A stretch of 64,000 bases of DNA from Streptomyces echinatus (GTDB taxonomy: Bacteria > Actinomycetota > Actinomycetes > Streptomycetales > Streptomycetaceae): NCBI RefSeq assembly GCF_014203595.1, contig NZ_JACHJK010000007.1:186001-250000 (forward strand). Direction: 5' to 3'. The translations under genes were made by a program, and so were the position numbers. Positions 1 to 7,275 of this stretch are shown here, piece by piece (within the stretch, counting starts at the first letter, position 1; each line of letters starts with the position of its first letter). The notes under the pieces are model-generated. The model worked only from the letters and a program-made list of their open reading frames with translations, searched no databases and was not told where the DNA came from.

Positions 1-693
1 GCTCCCGGCCGGCACGGTCAGGCCCGGCTTGAGGACCCAGCGGTAGACCAGCATGCCGCCGGCCTCCTGGACGGTGACGGTGAAGTCACCACTCGGCAGG
101 GTCTGCCAAGTACCGGTGTTCTCCACCCCGCCGGTCTGCACGATCCGCATCTCGACCGTGAGCGAGGTGAGCGGCTGCGTCGTCTTGAGGACGAGGTTGC
201 TCTGCGTCCAGTAGACGGTGCTCTGCGGATCCAGCGAGCCGGCCGACCACAAAGGTCCGTTCTGGCTCTCACCGGCGGCCGGCGATGGACTGGTGGCCGG
301 CGATGGACTGGTGGCCGGCGATGGACTGGTGGCAGGCGGAGTCGGGCGCACGCTGCCCGGGGTGGTGGCCGGGGCCGGCGCGACAGGGGTGGGGCGGGCC
401 GATGTCGGGTGCGGGGAGCTGACGGTCGGGGACGGGGTGGCAGGCGTGGTCACGGTGGGCGACGGCGACGAGGTGGCGACGATGGCGGCGACGGCGAGGC
501 CGCCGGTCGCCAGGATGCCGGTGGCGGCGAGCCCGGCGAGCGCGACCCTGGTCCCGGACCTCGCGAACGGCCGCGCGCGGTGACGGACGGCGGGGCCGGC
601 CATGCCGCGTTGCACCCGGGCCAGCATCCTCGCGCGGTCGGGCCGGTGGGCCTCGGCGGCCTCGTGCAGCCGACGGGCGATCTCCTCGTTCAC
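1..693 (-). CDS. Membrane-anchored partner of SigE-type sigma factor (3' end cut by window edge)
   Basis: Partial: the gene runs off the left edge, so the C-terminus is missing. The GTG start at 693-691 overlaps the TGA stop of the upstream sigma factor gene (GTGA), with GGAGGAGCC just ahead, so the two are translationally coupled. The N-terminal ~45 residues are cytoplasmic and Arg-rich, followed by one hydrophobic segment (ALAGLAATGILATGGLAVAA) and a long Pro/Thr/Ser linker, including three identical ATSPSP units, and then an extracytoplasmic beta-rich part. This layout is that of the single-pass proteins encoded after SigE-family sigma factors in Streptomyces; an anti-sigma or signal-sensing role is inference. 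No zinc anti-sigma HxxxCxxC motif is visible. Confidence 0.75.
   Translation of the reverse strand, partial: MNEEIARRLHEAAEAHRPDRARMLARVQRGMAGPAVRHRARPFARSGTRVALAGLAATGILATGGLAVAAIVATSSPSPTVTTPATPSPTVSSPHPTSARPTPVAPAPATTPGSVRPTPPATSPSPATSPSPATSPSPAAGESQNGPLWSAGSLDPQSTVYWTQSNLVLKTTQPLTSLTVEMRIVQTGGVENTGTWQTLPSGDFTVTVQEAGGMLVYRWVLKPGLTVPAGS
277..330. repeat. 18-bp perfect tandem repeat, three copies
   Basis: Three head-to-tail copies of GGCCGGCGATGGACTGGT at 277-294, 295-312 and 313-330. They lie inside the membrane protein gene and encode the ATSPSP units of its Pro/Thr/Ser linker. The length is a multiple of three, so copy number can change without a frameshift, altering only the linker length. 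Confidence 0.95.
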
Positions 694-1220
694 CGGCTCC
701 TCCTCCCTGCCACCAGGTCCCCGGCCGCTCGCGCGCCCAGTATCCTTTCCAGCTCGGCCATTCCCTTCGAGGTCTGGCTCTTCACCGTGCCGACCGAGAT
801 GCCCAACGCCGCCGCCGTGTCCTTCTCCGACAGGTCGAAGGCGTGCCGCAGCACCACGCAGGCGCGCTTGCGGAACGGCAGCCGGGCGAGCGCCGCGCGG
901 ACGTCCAGCACGGCCGCCATGTCCGGCCCGTCCACCTTCTCGGGGCTGCGGGACCAGAACAGCGTGATCCGGCGTCGCTCGCGCACCGCGCTGCGGATCC
1001 GTCCCCGCGCCAGGTTGGCCACCACACCGCGAGCGTAGGCGAGCGGGTGGTCGGCCTGCCGCAACCGGTCCCAGCGCTGCCACAGGGCGACCAGGGCATC
1101 CGCCGCGAGGTCGTCCGCCGCGTCGGTCTCACCGGTCAGGAGGTGTGCCAGACGCGCGAGTTCGGCATAGTGGCGTTCGAAGAATTCGTGGAACTCCGCG
1201 GACGCGTCATCGAGGACCAT
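690..1220 (-). CDS. SigE-family ECF RNA polymerase sigma factor
   Basis: 176 aa from the ATG at 1220 (MVLDDASAEFHEFFERHY); an extension to 1274 is open but lacks family similarity. Region 2 is seen in EFHEFFERHYAELARLAHLLTG and the following DAADDLAADALVALWQRW; region 4 in LPFRKRACVVLRHAFDLSEKDTA followed by the helix-turn-helix GISVGTVKSQTSKGMAEL. The short spacing between regions 2 and 4 and the VVLRH.. / GTVKSQ pattern are those of the SigE family of ECF sigma factors. It directs RNA polymerase to an unidentified regulon and is coupled by GTGA overlap to its membrane partner. No autoregulatory promoter could be recognised. Confidence 0.92.
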   Translation of the reverse strand: MVLDDASAEFHEFFERHYAELARLAHLLTGETDAADDLAADALVALWQRWDRLRQADHPLAYARGVVANLARGRIRSAVRERRRITLFWSRSPEKVDGPDMAAVLDVRAALARLPFRKRACVVLRHAFDLSEKDTAAALGISVGTVKSQTSKGMAELERILGARAAGDLVAGRRSR

Positions 1221-1362
1221 CCCCCGGTCGCCCTCTCCTGGCAATGATGTGCGCGTTGGTTGCGCGTTAAACAACGGGGAGCAGAGCCTAACAGTGCCCA
1301 GCCCGGAATTCGAACAGCGGTCGCGCTCGGTTGCGGGGCGGTGAGGCCGACCGGCGGGCTGG

Positions 1363-1587
1363 TCAGTGCCGGGCGAACTGGACGCCGGTCGGCTGCGCGA
1401 CGTCCGGCCGCACGTCGGTGCCGTCGACGGTCAGCCGCTCCCCGTAGATGTCGGTGATCCTGACACCGGTTCCGCTCCCGGGGGGACGGCACGCCAGCAC
1501 ACCGACGACCAGCAGCCCCGAGGGAATGCCCGTGACCAGGCCGCGCCTGCGCCACGGTTGCGGCGCGACGTGCTTCGTTTCCCTCAT
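1363..1587 (-). CDS. Possible small lipoprotein, 74 aa, unknown function
   Basis: The N-terminus carries PWRRR, a hydrophobic stretch and a lipobox-like VLAC with cysteine at residue 33, followed by about 40 hydrophilic residues (ITDIYGERLTVDG). This fits export and lipid attachment by Lgt/LspA. Only a weak GGACGG precedes the ATG, and no family is recognised. It lies alone between the sigma factor gene and the tRNA-derived scar. Supported by signal features and codon use only, so it could be spurious. Confidence 0.4.
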   Translation of the reverse strand: MRETKHVAPQPWRRRGLVTGIPSGLLVVGVLACRPPGSGTGVRITDIYGERLTVDGTDVRPDVAQPTGVQFARH

Positions 1588-2080
1588 GCCCGTCCATCCG
1601 GTAGTTCGACTCGGCCTTCCGGCTCCCAGTTGCCGCTGAGGACGAGAAGGTTGCCGCCCCGACGCTGTTTTCTCGGCGACCGGTGCACGGCACGAAAGGG
1701 AACCGTTCCCCCGGACCCGATGCCTTCCGTGTGCCAGGTGGGCAAGTCCTCAGTCCGCCCGCTCCATCGCCTCGGGGGTGTCCACCCCGAGCAGACAGCG
1801 TTGCGGGGGCCGCTCCAAACCCCTCCACCCCGAGTTGCTCGGCCGCCTCTGCCCCCTCGTCCTCTATGTGCTCCTGCACCGACGGCTTGCCAGTCAACCC
1901 TCGCTTCCATGACTCGGCCGCTCGCCGGCCACCCGGAGGCGCCCGTCACGTCCACAAGCCGACGGCGTGCCCATAAGACTGGTAAACCACGGTCAACAGC
2001 GGTGCGACCCCAAGCCCCTGGTCGCCACGCCAGCCAACATAAGTGCAGGTCAGAAGCTGTCCAGCTCCCCAAGCGCCGTC
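1588..2080. other. No recognisable gene; presumed interior edge of an integrated element
   Basis: About 490 bp in which I see no gene with convincing start, codon bias and family. It directly abuts a partial tRNA-Gly gene whose orientation places an integrated element on this left side, so the stretch is probably degenerate element DNA. No integrase remnant could be recognised. Confidence 0.35.
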
Positions 2081-2123
2081 GCTTCCCAAGCCGAGAGCGC
2101 GAGTTCGATTCTCGTCACCCGCT
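2081..2123 (+). tRNA. Partial tRNA-Gly(CCC): 3' half only, read as an att site
   Basis: The stretch reads as the anticodon loop TTCCCAA (anticodon CCC), the 3' anticodon strand GCCGA, a variable loop, a T arm GCGAG-TTCGATT-CTCGT and the 3' acceptor strand CACCCGCTCC of a tRNA-Gly. The matching 5' acceptor strand GCGGGTG, the D arm and a properly pairing 5' anticodon strand are all absent upstream, so this cannot fold as a complete tRNA. Homology begins right at the anticodon loop, which is where many actinomycete tyrosine recombinases cross over. I therefore read it as the displaced 3' end left by integration into a tRNA-Gly gene. CCA-type end and the native terminator follow. Confidence 0.8.
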
Positions 2124-2131
2124 CCATGAAG

Positions 2132-2161
2132 AAGGCCCAGGTCGGCGACCGGGGCCTTTTT
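2132..2161 (+). terminator. Rho-independent terminator after the tRNA-Gly fragment
   Basis: AAGGCCC and GGGGCCTTTTT flank a short GC-rich loop, giving a stem followed by a T run. It stands 8 bp after the tRNA 3' end, the usual place for a tRNA terminator, which supports the view that this side is original chromosomal flank. Confidence 0.75.
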
Positions 2162-2236
2162 GCTGTGCGGGGATCGGTGGGTCGCGTGCCGGATCCGTGC
2201 CGGCGGCGTGCCCCCGACCGCTGCCGCCGATCCCGT

Positions 2237-3697
2237 TCAGCGCCGTCCCGTTGTCCGGGGGCGGCGGTCGAGGCCCCGGAACGCGCGAACGTCGCCATCC
2301 GCCGCGTGAAAGTCCCGTGCCGGGTGGATGGTGGCGGGCCGCAGCCGAACGCGGGCGTCGAGGCCGGTGCCGGGGGCCGGATGGAGGGTGATGGCGCCAC
2401 CCGAGGTGTCGACGAGGTGGCGAACGATGGGCAGGCCGAGGCCGGTGCCGTCGTGGTGGGTGTCGGAGGCGCGCCAGAACCGGTCGAAGGCGCGCTGCCG
2501 TTCGGTCTCGCTCATGCCGGGGCCCTGATCAATGACGTGCAGCTCGGTGCCGGAGGGCACATGCCGGATGGCCAGGGTGACGGTGGTCCCGGAGGGCGCG
2601 ACGCGAAGGGCGTTGGCCAGCAGGTTGTCGATGATCTGTTCCAGTGCACCGGGGATGGCCCACACGTGTCCGGCCGGTCGCCCGGTGGTGGCGATGCGGA
2701 CGTCGTGTTCGGCGGCGAAGGGGGACCAGGTGGCGGCCCGGTCGGCGACCACGGCGTCGAGATCGAAGGCTTCCGGGGTGGTGGCGGTGGATTCGAGACG
2801 GGCCAGGGAGAGCAGTCCCTGGATCATGCGGCCGAGGCGTTCGGTCTCGCCGATGGCTTCGTCCAGGCTGTCGTGGGCGGCCGGGTTGAGGTGGGGTTCG
2901 AAGTTCTCCAGCCGGATCCGCAGCGCCGTCAGGGGGGTCTTGAGCTGGTGAGAGGCTTCGGCGGCGAAGGCGCGCTGGGCGGCGAGGAGGTGTTGCAGGC
3001 GGGTCGCGGTGTGGGTGAACGAGGCTGCGAGACGCCGCAGTTCGGGCGGTCCGAGGTCGGTGGCGGGCGGGTTGGTGAGGGTGCCGTCGGCGAGCTGGGT
3101 GGTGGCGCGCTCCAGAGCGTGGACGGGACGGATGATCCAGCGGGACAGCGCCAGGGCGATCAGTGCCGCGGCTGCCAGCACGCCCAGGCCGGTCAGGGCG
3201 AGGGTGAGCCAGATGTCGCGGACCCGGCCGTCCAGGACGTCGGTGGGACAGCTGAGCCGCAGGGCGCCGCGGATGGTCTCGCCGGAGGAGCCGGGGACGG
3301 TGACGTAGCGGGTCCCGGTGCCGCTGTCCGGGTCGGGCGCGGTGCCGACGGTGGTCTGGTTGCGCAGAGCGGTGGCGATGTCCGGCTGTGCGGACAGGTC
3401 GGTGCCGACGGGGGTGGTGGAGGCGGAGTCGGTCAGGACGGCACCGGTGCGGTCCACGACGACCACCCGGGCTCCCATCCGGTCCGCGTAGTCGGTGGCC
3501 AGCTCGGGCAGCTCGTCGGTGCTGCCCTCCTCGATGCGTTCCTCGGCGAGTTCGGCCAGCATTCCGGCGTCCCGCTCGAGGCTGTTGGACAAGCGAGACG
3601 TCTCGGCGCGGGCGAACAGGAGGCCGAAGGGAATCTCCAGGCCGAGCAGGACGAGCAGGACCAGACCGAGATGGCCGACCAGCAGGCGCCGGGTCAT
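2237..3697 (-). CDS. Two-component sensor histidine kinase
   Basis: 486 aa. Two membrane segments (about residues 5-27 and 163-187) bracket an extracytoplasmic sensor of roughly 135 residues. A HAMP linker follows (188-240), then the H box with ASHQLKTPLTALR (phospho-acceptor His250), the N box (Asn358/Asn362 in IIDNLLANAL), G1 (DQGPGM, 390-395) and G2 (GTGLGL, 417-422). It would autophosphorylate and pass phosphate to the response regulator encoded just upstream, whose stop overlaps this ATG by 4 bp (ATGA). The C-terminal ~35 residues after the kinase core are Arg-rich and poorly conserved in look. The stimulus is unknown; the neighbouring PepSY lipoprotein may feed into sensing. Confidence 0.95.
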   Translation of the reverse strand: MTRRLLVGHLGLVLLVLLGLEIPFGLLFARAETSRLSNSLERDAGMLAELAEERIEEGSTDELPELATDYADRMGARVVVVDRTGAVLTDSASTTPVGTDLSAQPDIATALRNQTTVGTAPDPDSGTGTRYVTVPGSSGETIRGALRLSCPTDVLDGRVRDIWLTLALTGLGVLAAAALIALALSRWIIRPVHALERATTQLADGTLTNPPATDLGPPELRRLAASFTHTATRLQHLLAAQRAFAAEASHQLKTPLTALRIRLENFEPHLNPAAHDSLDEAIGETERLGRMIQGLLSLARLESTATTPEAFDLDAVVADRAATWSPFAAEHDVRIATTGRPAGHVWAIPGALEQIIDNLLANALRVAPSGTTVTLAIRHVPSGTELHVIDQGPGMSETERQRAFDRFWRASDTHHDGTGLGLPIVRHLVDTSGGAITLHPAPGTGLDARVRLRPATIHPARDFHAADGDVRAFRGLDRRPRTTGRR

Positions 3698-4491
3698 GTC
3701 CGTGCCTCTTGTCCTGCGTCGTGGGGCGGTGCCGCGACATCAGGGGCGTGGAGGCGGAAGCCGACCCGGCGGACGGTCTCTATCCAGGCGGGATCGCCCA
3801 GTTTGCGGCGCAGGGCGGCCACGTGCACGTCCAGCGTCCTGGTGGGGCCGAAGAAGTGCGGGTCCCACACCTGGTCGACGATCTGCTGACGCGAGCAGAC
3901 CGCGCCCGGGTCCAGAGCGAGGTGGGCCAGCAGGTCGAACTCTTTCGGGGCCAGCGCGACGGGAGCACCGTGGAGGCGGACCCGGCGGGTGCGGCGGTCG
4001 ATGACCAGCGGCCCCACCGCCTGCGGTGCTTCCGAAGGGGTGGGCCCGGGGGCGGAAGGGGTGGGACCGGGGGCGGACGTCGGGACGGGGCGGCCCGGGC
4101 CGGGCGCGTTTCCGGTGGTGCCGGCACCCGCCGTGACCGGCGGGCGGGTGCGGCGGGTGACCGCGCGAATACGGGCAACCAGTTCACGGACACCGAACGG
4201 CTTGGCCATGTAGTCGTCGGCGCCCAGTTCAAGGCCCAGGACCCGGTCGATCTCCTCACCCCGGGCGGTGATCATGATGATCGGCACGTCCGAGCGCCGG
4301 CGCAGGGCCCGGCAGACATCGAGACCGTCCATGTCCGGCAGGCCCAGGTCGAGCAGCACCATCTCCGGCTCGGGCGCGGCCAGCGCCGCCGAGCCGGTGC
4401 GCACCCGCTCCACGGTGTACCCGTAGCGGCCCAGGCCCTCGGCCAGCGGGCCGGCGATCCGTTCGTCGTCTTCGATGAGCAGCACCTGCAT
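3694..4491 (-). CDS. OmpR/PhoB-family response regulator
   Basis: 265 aa from ATG 4491 (MQVLLIEDDERIAG). The receiver has Asp8/Asp9, phospho-acceptor Asp48 in LLDLGLPDMDG, Thr75 and Lys97. The C-terminal winged helix (about 165-255) contains LAPKEFDLLAHLAL, CSRQQIVDQVW and the recognition stretch RTLDVHVAALRRKLG. Between them lies an unusually long ~45-residue Gly/Pro linker with two APGPTPS units. It overlaps the kinase gene by 4 bp, so the pair is co-translated. A perfect 18-bp palindrome lies about 80 bp upstream and may be its own binding site. Confidence 0.95.
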   Translation of the reverse strand: MQVLLIEDDERIAGPLAEGLGRYGYTVERVRTGSAALAAPEPEMVLLDLGLPDMDGLDVCRALRRRSDVPIIMITARGEEIDRVLGLELGADDYMAKPFGVRELVARIRAVTRRTRPPVTAGAGTTGNAPGPGRPVPTSAPGPTPSAPGPTPSEAPQAVGPLVIDRRTRRVRLHGAPVALAPKEFDLLAHLALDPGAVCSRQQIVDQVWDPHFFGPTRTLDVHVAALRRKLGDPAWIETVRRVGFRLHAPDVAAPPHDAGQEART

Positions 4492-4568
4492 GACGTCGGG
4501 CTCACACCCCCACTGCTCCACTGCCGTGATCACATCAACCCGCCCCGGTCTTCCGGACAGTCTCTGTT

Positions 4569-4586
4569 ACGCGTTCGGGAACGCGT
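4569..4586. promoter_or_regulatory. Perfect 18-bp palindrome upstream of the response regulator gene
   Basis: ACGCGTTCGGGAACGCGT: arms ACGCGTTC and GAACGCGT around GG. It sits between the lipoprotein terminator and the response regulator start, where an autoregulatory operator would be expected. The binding protein is not known; assignment to the adjacent OmpR-type regulator is inference, and those more often use direct repeats. Confidence 0.4.
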
Positions 4587-4604
4587 CCGCTCAACGAAGA
4601 CGGC

Positions 4605-4655
4605 CGGGCTCGTCGGCCGCGGGCGCCTTGTCCGTGGCCGACGGCGCCGAGCCCG
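4605..4655 (-). terminator. Hairpin terminator after the PepSY lipoprotein gene
   Basis: Arms CGGGCTCG (4605-4612) and CGAGCCCG (4648-4655) with an inner CGGCC/GGCCG pair, 14 bp past the lipoprotein stop. It suggests the lipoprotein gene and the two-component pair are separate transcripts. No T run is evident. Confidence 0.45.
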
Positions 4656-4668
4656 TCGTCGGGCCGGA

Positions 4669-5082
4669 TCAGTCGTCGTCGCCGGCCTCGTCCTTGGTCT
4701 TGACGACCTTGTAGGTCTTCGGGTCGAGGTAGATCTCCACCTCGCTGCCGTCCGCCTTCTTGATCTCCACCGCGTACATCCCCGGGTTCTCGGCGTCCTT
4801 CTCGGACTTGACCACCGTGCCGGGATGGGCGGCCAACGCAGCGGCCTCCGCCTTCTGCTTGGCTTCACCGGTCAGCGGGGTCTCCACCGGGTCACCGCTC
4901 TCGTCACCCCCCGCCTGCGCACCGCCGGCCGTGGCCTGGGTTTCGCCGCCGGTCTGACCGGCCGTCGCGCTGTTCGAGGACGAAGCGGAATCGTTGGAGT
5001 CCGATCCACCGCAGGCGACCAGTCCGACCAGCAGAGCGGCGGTGGACACGGCGGCGGCCAGGGCGCGCTTGGAAGCGTTCAT
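4669..5082 (-). CDS. PepSY-domain lipoprotein
   Basis: 137 aa from ATG 5082, preceded by CTGGAGAAC as ribosome binding site. A signal peptide ends in the lipobox LVAC (Cys24), followed by a low-complexity Ser/Thr/Gly linker and a C-terminal PepSY-like fold (AKQKAEAAALAAHPGTVV, then YAVEIKKADGSEVEIYLDPKT). PepSY domains are small inhibitory or sensing modules outside the membrane; here it would be anchored to the outer face of the membrane. It shares strand and locality with the kinase/regulator pair, an arrangement seen often in Streptomyces, and may modulate the sensor. The direct target is unknown. Confidence 0.88.
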   Translation of the reverse strand: MNASKRALAAAVSTAALLVGLVACGGSDSNDSASSSNSATAGQTGGETQATAGGAQAGGDESGDPVETPLTGEAKQKAEAAALAAHPGTVVKSEKDAENPGMYAVEIKKADGSEVEIYLDPKTYKVVKTKDEAGDDD

Positions 5083-5397
5083 GTGGATGTTCTCCAGGAG
5101 AGTCGGGGAGGTACGGGCGGCCGGACGGCGCGGAACACCGGAGGTCCGGGCCGTGTCGGAGACGTCAACGACCCTAGGAACAGGCACTGCAGCAAGAGGC
5201 CAGAGAGCGGCCAGGAAACCGGCAGGAAACGCCCAACCTTCCTCCGCTGGACCATGAACACCTGGTGGTCCTGCGTACTGGCCGTGGCCGGCGGACTGCT
5301 TGCGCTCTGGCTGCCCGCCCTTGCCTGTCCGGCCCTTGCCCGCCCGCCCTGGTGCCGGACTTCGATCCGGGGCTCCCGGTGGCACGGCGGCCGCTGC
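5083..5397. other. Intergenic stretch with a possible decayed gene start
   Basis: No supported gene. An ATG at 5254 (+) opens a frame with a convincing N-terminal membrane segment (MNTWWSCVLAVAGGLLALW), but codon bias decays after about 35 codons and no family follows. It may be the remnant of a small membrane protein divergent from the PepSY gene. Nothing else was recognised. Confidence 0.3.
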
Positions 5398-5580
5398 TCA
5401 GACGGAACTCCCGGCCAACTCCTCGTCGACCGGGTCGGGTTGGGGGAAGGAGCGGGACGGGATGGAGTCGAAGCGGGTCGGCTTCGGCGGCTTCGTCGGT
5501 CGGCTTCGGATGGCTGTCGGGGCCGACGTCGTACCGGTACGGCGGCCGGCACCAGCGAACCTCGGTCTCCCGCGCGTCAC
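5398..5580 (-). CDS. Possible small protein coupled to the TetR gene, 60 aa
   Basis: The GTG start (5580-5578) overlaps the TGA of the TetR regulator gene (GTGA). Third codon positions are mostly G/C, especially in the second half (PTRFDSIPSRSFPQPDPVDEEL). It is Pro/Arg-rich with no recognised domain, signal peptide or membrane segment. Coupling and codon use are the only support. Confidence 0.3.
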   Translation of the reverse strand: MTRGRPRFAGAGRRTGTTSAPTAIRSRPTKPPKPTRFDSIPSRSFPQPDPVDEELAGSSV

Positions 5581-6398
5581 TCCCCGCCGCTGCGCAGTAC
5601 GGCGAACGCCTCGTGCAGGAGGGCCGCGAAGTCCTCGAGCGGAGGAGGCGGATCGGTCGTCGTGGCGTCGCGGGTGGTGAAGGCGATCAGGGCGCTGCGT
5701 ACGGCGGCGACGGAGGCGCGGGCGAGGACCGCGGCGCGCAGGGCGCGGGCCGGGGCGGGCTCGGCCGGTGACCGGTGGGCGAGGCGGGCGGCGAGGGCCT
5801 CGGCGATGCCGTCCTCGAAGTCGGTGAGTACGGCACTTCGCCGCATCCCGGTGGACAGGGCGCGCGGCGGGGCGCCGACGAAGAGGATGCCGAGGCCGCC
5901 GTCGAGGCGTCCGGCGGCGGCGAACAGGCCGCCCAGGACGGCGGTGTACGGCGGCTCGTCCGCCGGGCGGGCGGCGATCTCCTCCTTGAGCGGCGGCACG
6001 AAGTCGAGGATCTCCGCGAAGACCAGGTCCTCCTTCGACGGGAAGTAGCGGAAGAAGGTGCGCTCGGTCACGCCGGCCGCGGCGGCGATGTCCTTGACCG
6101 TCGTCTGCTGGTAGCCGCGGTCCGCGAACATCCGCGCGGCCGTCCGGAGCAGGTTCCGCCGGGTGGCCGCCTTCTTCCGGTCGCGCCTGCCCGGTTCCCG
6201 CGCCTCCCGCGCGCCCTGCCCCTCTTGCTCGTCCCGCGTGACCTGCACCTCCTGCGCGACCTGCGCGACCCGCACATCTCGCGCGCCCCGCACGCCGTGC
6301 GCATCCCGGTCCTGCGTGTCCCGCACGCCCTGCGCATGCCCCACGTCCTGCGCGCCGCGTGCGTCCCGCATGTCTCGTACGACCCGCTCCTCCGCCAC
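5577..6398 (-). CDS. TetR-family transcriptional regulator with a repetitive N-terminal extension
   Basis: The core is a TetR helix-turn-helix: NLLRTAARMFADRGYQQT, then VKDIAAAAGVTERTFFRYF and PSKEDLVFAE, followed by a helical ligand-binding part. Ahead of it lies an odd low-complexity extension of about 65 residues made of RD/AQ/GVR units (for example ARGAQDVGHAQGVRDTQDRD), unlike normal TetR proteins, which start about 15 residues before the helix-turn-helix. I chose GTG 6398 because AGGA precedes it; a TTG at 6446 and an ATG at 6371 are also in frame. It is divergent from the LmeA-like/MMPL genes and probably represses them through the twin palindromes in between. Ligand unknown. Confidence 0.88.
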   Translation of the reverse strand: MAEERVVRDMRDARGAQDVGHAQGVRDTQDRDAHGVRGARDVRVAQVAQEVQVTRDEQEGQGAREAREPGRRDRKKAATRRNLLRTAARMFADRGYQQTTVKDIAAAAGVTERTFFRYFPSKEDLVFAEILDFVPPLKEEIAARPADEPPYTAVLGGLFAAAGRLDGGLGILFVGAPPRALSTGMRRSAVLTDFEDGIAEALAARLAHRSPAEPAPARALRAAVLARASVAAVRSALIAFTTRDATTTDPPPPLEDFAALLHEAFAVLRSGGE

Positions 6399-6452
6399 CC
6401 GTTCATCCTGACACGCCGTTCCTCCCGGCCCGGACGCTGGGGCCAAAGGAAG

Positions 6453-6466
6453 TGTCAGCTATGACA
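6453..6466. promoter_or_regulatory. Palindromic operator, copy 1 (TGTCA-N4-TGACA)
   Basis: TGTCAGCTATGACA. It is one of two near-identical dyads 26 bp apart centre to centre in the divergent control region of the TetR and LmeA/MMPL genes. Paired short dyads are typical of TetR-family repressors. Confidence 0.7.
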
Positions 6467-6478
6467 GTTTGTGTATCG

Positions 6479-6492
6479 TGTCAGTCATGACA
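6479..6492. promoter_or_regulatory. Palindromic operator, copy 2, overlapping a start codon
   Basis: TGTCAGTCATGACA. The ATG of the LmeA-like gene (6487-6489) lies inside this dyad. With no ribosome binding site upstream, the gene is probably read from a leaderless transcript, so a repressor bound here would sit on the transcription start and initiation codon. Confidence 0.7.
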
Positions 6493-7191
6493 TTTTCTGG
6501 TCGGCCGGTCCTCAGGCCGCGGCTGCGGCGTCGTACGGCGATCGTCCTGTGCACCGTCCTCGCCCTGACCGCCCTCGCCGGAACGGCGGAAGCGCTGGTC
6601 CGGCACCGGATCGCCGGCCGGGTCGCGGCCGTGGCCGGCGAGCGACTCGGCACCACCCCGGACGTCGGGCTGGGCGCCACTCCCGCGCTGTGGCAAGTGG
6701 CGCGCGGCAGCCTCCCGGACGTCGAGCTGACGGCGAACGGGGTGTCCGCCCGGCACATGACCGGCCTCGCCGTCGACGCCCATCTGCGTCAGGTGCGCCG
6801 GAGCGGGCAGGGCGGCACGGTCGGTTCGTCCAGCGTGACCGTCGACATCGGTGCCACGTCCCTGGCCGCCACCGGCGGAAGCGGGCCGGACACCGAGGTG
6901 GTTCCCGATCCCGCGCACGGGCGGCTGGTCGTCCACGTCGGCCGTGCCGGTGCCCTGACCGTGCCCGTCACCCCCGTCCTGGCCGGCCGGCAGATCCGTC
7001 TCACGCCCGGCCGCCCGGAGTTCGCCGGCACTCCCCTCCCCGACGCCCTGGCGAAGAGGATCACGGCCGAGGTCTCCCGCACCGTCGCCCTGACCGACCT
7101 CCCGCTGGAGCTGGCGCCGCGCCGGCTCAAGGTCACCGACGACGGCCTTCGGCTCACCCTGAGCGGCGGCCACGCCGCGTTCCGCGCCTGA
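6487..7191 (+). CDS. LmeA-family phospholipid-binding protein (DUF2993)
   Basis: 234 aa. An N-terminal membrane anchor or signal (AIVLCTVLALTALAGTAEAL) precedes a DUF2993 body with the usual sequence of features: RIAGRVAAVAGERLGTTPDV, a GxTPALWQVARGSLPDVEL stretch, and a C-terminal LPLELAPRRLKVTDDGL. In mycobacteria the LmeA protein binds phospholipids in the periplasm and supports envelope glycolipid maturation and MMPL transport. Here it precedes an MMPL transporter by 84 bp on the same strand, consistent with a joint envelope lipid role. The ATG has no ribosome binding site, suggesting a leaderless mRNA, and lies within an operator. Confidence 0.85.
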   Translation: MTFSGRPVLRPRLRRRTAIVLCTVLALTALAGTAEALVRHRIAGRVAAVAGERLGTTPDVGLGATPALWQVARGSLPDVELTANGVSARHMTGLAVDAHLRQVRRSGQGGTVGSSSVTVDIGATSLAATGGSGPDTEVVPDPAHGRLVVHVGRAGALTVPVTPVLAGRQIRLTPGRPEFAGTPLPDALAKRITAEVSRTVALTDLPLELAPRRLKVTDDGLRLTLSGGHAAFRA

Positions 7192-7275
7192 CCCCGCGCT
7201 CCCCGGCTCTCGCACGCGGTCACCTCCCCGAACGTGCCGCTCATCCCCGCACACCCCCCTCAAGGAGCACGTTCC

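Noticed and set aside
1596..1632. GTTCGACTC resembling a second tRNA T loop
   Set aside because: T stem pairs poorly, no acceptor partner upstream and the 3' end does not give a clean CCA position.
1584..2072. Minus-strand frame of 162 aa left of the tRNA scar
   Set aside because: Low-complexity Arg/Gly/Trp-rich translation, no start signal, no domain, poor codon bias.
2050..2400. Minus-strand frame of 116 aa ending in VTRIELALSAWE
   Set aside because: The end is the antisense of the tRNA-Gly fragment, a well-known source of false protein tails in actinobacteria; the rest is antisense to the histidine kinase end.
5254..5470. Plus-strand frame starting MNTWWSCVLAVAGGLLALW
   Set aside because: The start looks like a real membrane segment but there is no ribosome binding site, codon bias collapses after ~35 codons, and the frame runs on antisense to the TetR gene. 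At most a remnant.
3388..6048. Long plus-strand frame (886 codons) across the regulator and lipoprotein genes
   Set aside because: Covers three genes with strong motifs on the other strand; no start signal or family.
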